Source: Amblyomma americanum (Eukaryota > Arthropoda > Arachnida > Ixodida > Ixodidae). Taken from it: 64,000 nt of DNA. Within the stretch, counting starts at the first letter, position 1. Each line of letters starts with the position of its first letter. The notes under the pieces were generated by a model that saw only the letters and a list, made by a program, of their open reading frames with translations, was not told where the DNA came from and searched no databases. The position numbers were made by a program, and so were the translations under genes. The stretch covers positions 42,171,520-42,235,519 of the forward strand of contig NC_135505.1 in the NCBI RefSeq assembly GCF_052857255.1. Reading direction: 5' to 3'. This document shows positions 62,251 to 64,000 of the stretch, in pieces.

Positions 62251-63140
62251 GCTACGAAAAGCATTCTAGGCGTCGTCTTATTTTTCGAGGACAGCTTTGG
62301 CATTGCTGAAGAAGGAAGGAGACAGGCTTTTGCCTCGTGCCGCCGGTTGTTCGTTGTTCCGGCTAGCGCTGTGGAGGGGAAGTTGGAGAGCGCTCGATTC
62401 GCCTGCACTCGCTGTACCATTTCGGCAAAGCTGTGCGGCGGTGCCCCTGAGTGTGTAGCGCTAGTTCCGGCAGTTTGAGCCACGGTGTAAGAGTAGGCTA
62501 TGTCTTTCACCGTGGTTTGAGCGCAGTTTGGCACTGTCTGCTTCCAAAACGGATGGTCGAGTGCAGGCCTGGTCGTCTGCTAGCCTTGGTGACGCCAGTG
62601 AATTGCAGCCAGCTGTTTCTGTTTACACCCCACATCAGCGGCTGCCAACATCTCGTATCTCGTGAAGAAATCTTCAAAGAGCACATCACAATAAAATGTT
62701 GCCATGAACCAGCCTCGATGCGTGCATGTGCACCCCGTGACAGCTGGCGCGAAACGACGCGACTGAACTGTGTCGACGTGCCTCATGCTGCATGCACGTC
62801 TTTGTTTTTTACAGTGATGTCAGCTACGTGTAGCCGTTTTTTTGGAGAACTCGAGCAGTGTTCTAGCTTGTCGACGAGTGGAATTACTTGAGTCTCCGCC
62901 GTTTATCACTACGCGCAAACCATCATCTGCCTTCATGGCGGCTGCAGCTGTACTATTTCGGCACTAACCACCGAGAAGGGTTGCAGTTTTCCTGAACTAC
63001 ACTCGCACTACTTTCAAACGAATGCCGTGGTTCAGAGCGCACCGTGTTTCACCGCTGAAATGAAGCCATGTGAGCTGGAGTGCCGCGGTAACCAGTTCAT
63101 GTGGTACAGGCGAATCGAACGGATCTATAAGTCGGGTACA
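62251..63140 (+). other. Possible 5' region of a host gene
   Basis: Downstream of the GC-rich block. Holds an unrecognised 146-codon frame at 62451-62891 and a short ATG frame at 63060 (MKPCELECRGNQFMWYRRIE). No homology is recognised, so a 5' UTR with a first exon is only a guess. Confidence 0.25.
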
Positions 63141-63142
63141 AC

Positions 63143-64000
63143 CAGTGTTGTAGGCGTTATCGAAAAAAAGTAACTAAATACGTTACTCGTTACGCTAAAA
63201 AAAAAGAACGCGTTACCGCCTACGTTACCTACCATTGCCGAAAAAAAGGATCGCACGTTACTTTGCCGCTACTCCATGGCCATAATTACACTGCGGCTTC
63301 GCTGTAAGAACTGAAAATAACAATTTTATAAAGCTAATTTTTCACATAATTCCGACCTCACAAAGAAAACATAGCTGAACTCAACAAATTTACAGTAATT
63401 CTGGTGTGCTCCTGCTTACGAATTTACGCGGAAATTGTGTAGGAATGCTTAGTTCCGGAAAAAAAATATATTTGCGCACATGAACATTTTTTGTCACTTG
63501 AACCTGCATAATAATCACAAAAATGTTAGTGTTTATGTCAAGGTGTTCAAGGTCAGCCTCGCTCGCTTAGAAACTCAATAAACAGAAACGTAGCCGCAGT
63601 TGCAGATAGAAATAAGCAAAATTTATTTTGAAAACAATGTTGATAAACAACGACAACTTTCTAATAGTTACAACTTGCTGTTACTGCAGCTGCACTGCAA
63701 AGCTGTCATCGGACAGCTTGCCTCGCTTCCTAGTGGGGTTGTTAGTGGGGGAGTGGGTTGTTCCTTGTTCAAGATAGGGGAGAAAAGAGGGGGGGGGGGG
63801 TTGTATGACTATGAAGGGAGAAAGTTGGAGTGACAGTGTTGTTGAGCAGAAAGTATTTAGAAAGTTTAGTATGAGGTAGCTCACTACTGCCGGCACAGGG
63901 ACAAAGGCCCATTTCCTTCTTTTTTCCGATACTTCAGTGCTGAAGCCGGTTGACTGCAGTCCCCTTTTCTGTTCTGTACCATTGTACTCTTTCGACGGCT
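63143..64000 (+). mobile_element. Possible hAT-type element, left end
   Basis: CAGTGTTGTAGGCGTTATCG followed by AGTAACTAAATACGTTACTC and more GTTAC motifs resembles hAT-type termini. The other end would lie outside the window. No transposase seen; a G-run lies at 63791-63800. Confidence 0.35.

Noticed and set aside
62451..62891. 146-codon plus frame as a gene
   Set aside because: No recognised domain, no similarity recalled; may be a 5' UTR of an unseen gene.
1..64000. CRISPR arrays, rRNA, bacterial operons or prophage
   Set aside because: No regularly spaced direct repeats, no rRNA sequence, and genes are spliced or transposon-borne throughout.

Overview
The window reads as eukaryotic nuclear DNA from an arachnid, most likely a hard tick (Ixodidae). 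That is an inference from the repeat content: tRNA-headed SINEs of the Ruka-like tick type, RTE, CR1 and I/Jockey-group LINEs with tick-like 3' ends, short-LTR gypsy elements, and spliced genes with GT/AG introns. No bacterial, organellar, rRNA or CRISPR features were found.

Host gene. One well supported host gene runs across the middle on the + strand: a BEN-domain protein with 10 coding exons between 14094 and 50570. All exon phases join without a break, giving 459 codons. The BEN fold lies in exons 9 and 10 (36351-36570 and 50461-50570). The gene covers 36.5 kb because its introns are packed with transposons. Exons 6 and 7 look like products of a local duplication, and tandem splice acceptors at exon 8 would allow an isoform that skips both.

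Layout. (1) 1-10.7 kb: minus-strand remnant of a Tnp2/CACTA-type transposase gene, broken by a CR1-group LINE (1.8-6.4 kb), an RTE fragment and a one-base frameshift. (2) 10.7-14 kb: mostly unassigned, with one LINE 3' end. (3) 14.1-18.1 kb: BEN exons 1-4 and a MITE. (4) 18.9-24.1 kb: an RTE 3' end abutting a complete PIF/Harbinger transposon with two genes, 47-bp TIRs and a TTA target duplication. (5) 25-32.3 kb: BEN exon 5, RTE and SINE fragments, then gypsy element 1 with 143-bp LTRs. (6) 32.9-36.6 kb: BEN exons 6-9. (7) 37.6-44.4 kb: a pogo/Tigger-type element carrying a full-length LINE with two intact ORFs and a perfect 13-bp target duplication. (8) 45.3-49.8 kb: a second CR1-group LINE. 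(9) 50.5-51.3 kb: the last BEN exon, then a 580-bp near-perfect hairpin. (10) 51.8-58 kb: a very young gypsy element with a SINE in only one LTR. (11) 58.2-61 kb: a TIR element, LINE scraps and a Tigger remnant. (12) 61.7-64 kb: a SINE, a GC-rich promoter-like block and a possible hAT end.

The main interest is a layered record of transposition inside one regulatory-protein gene. Several elements look recently active. The two CR1-group LINEs share unusual 5' architecture: a 2A-like ribosome-skipping motif at the head of ORF1 and ~300-bp-spaced 5' repeats ending at a splice-donor-like CAG/GTTAGT.
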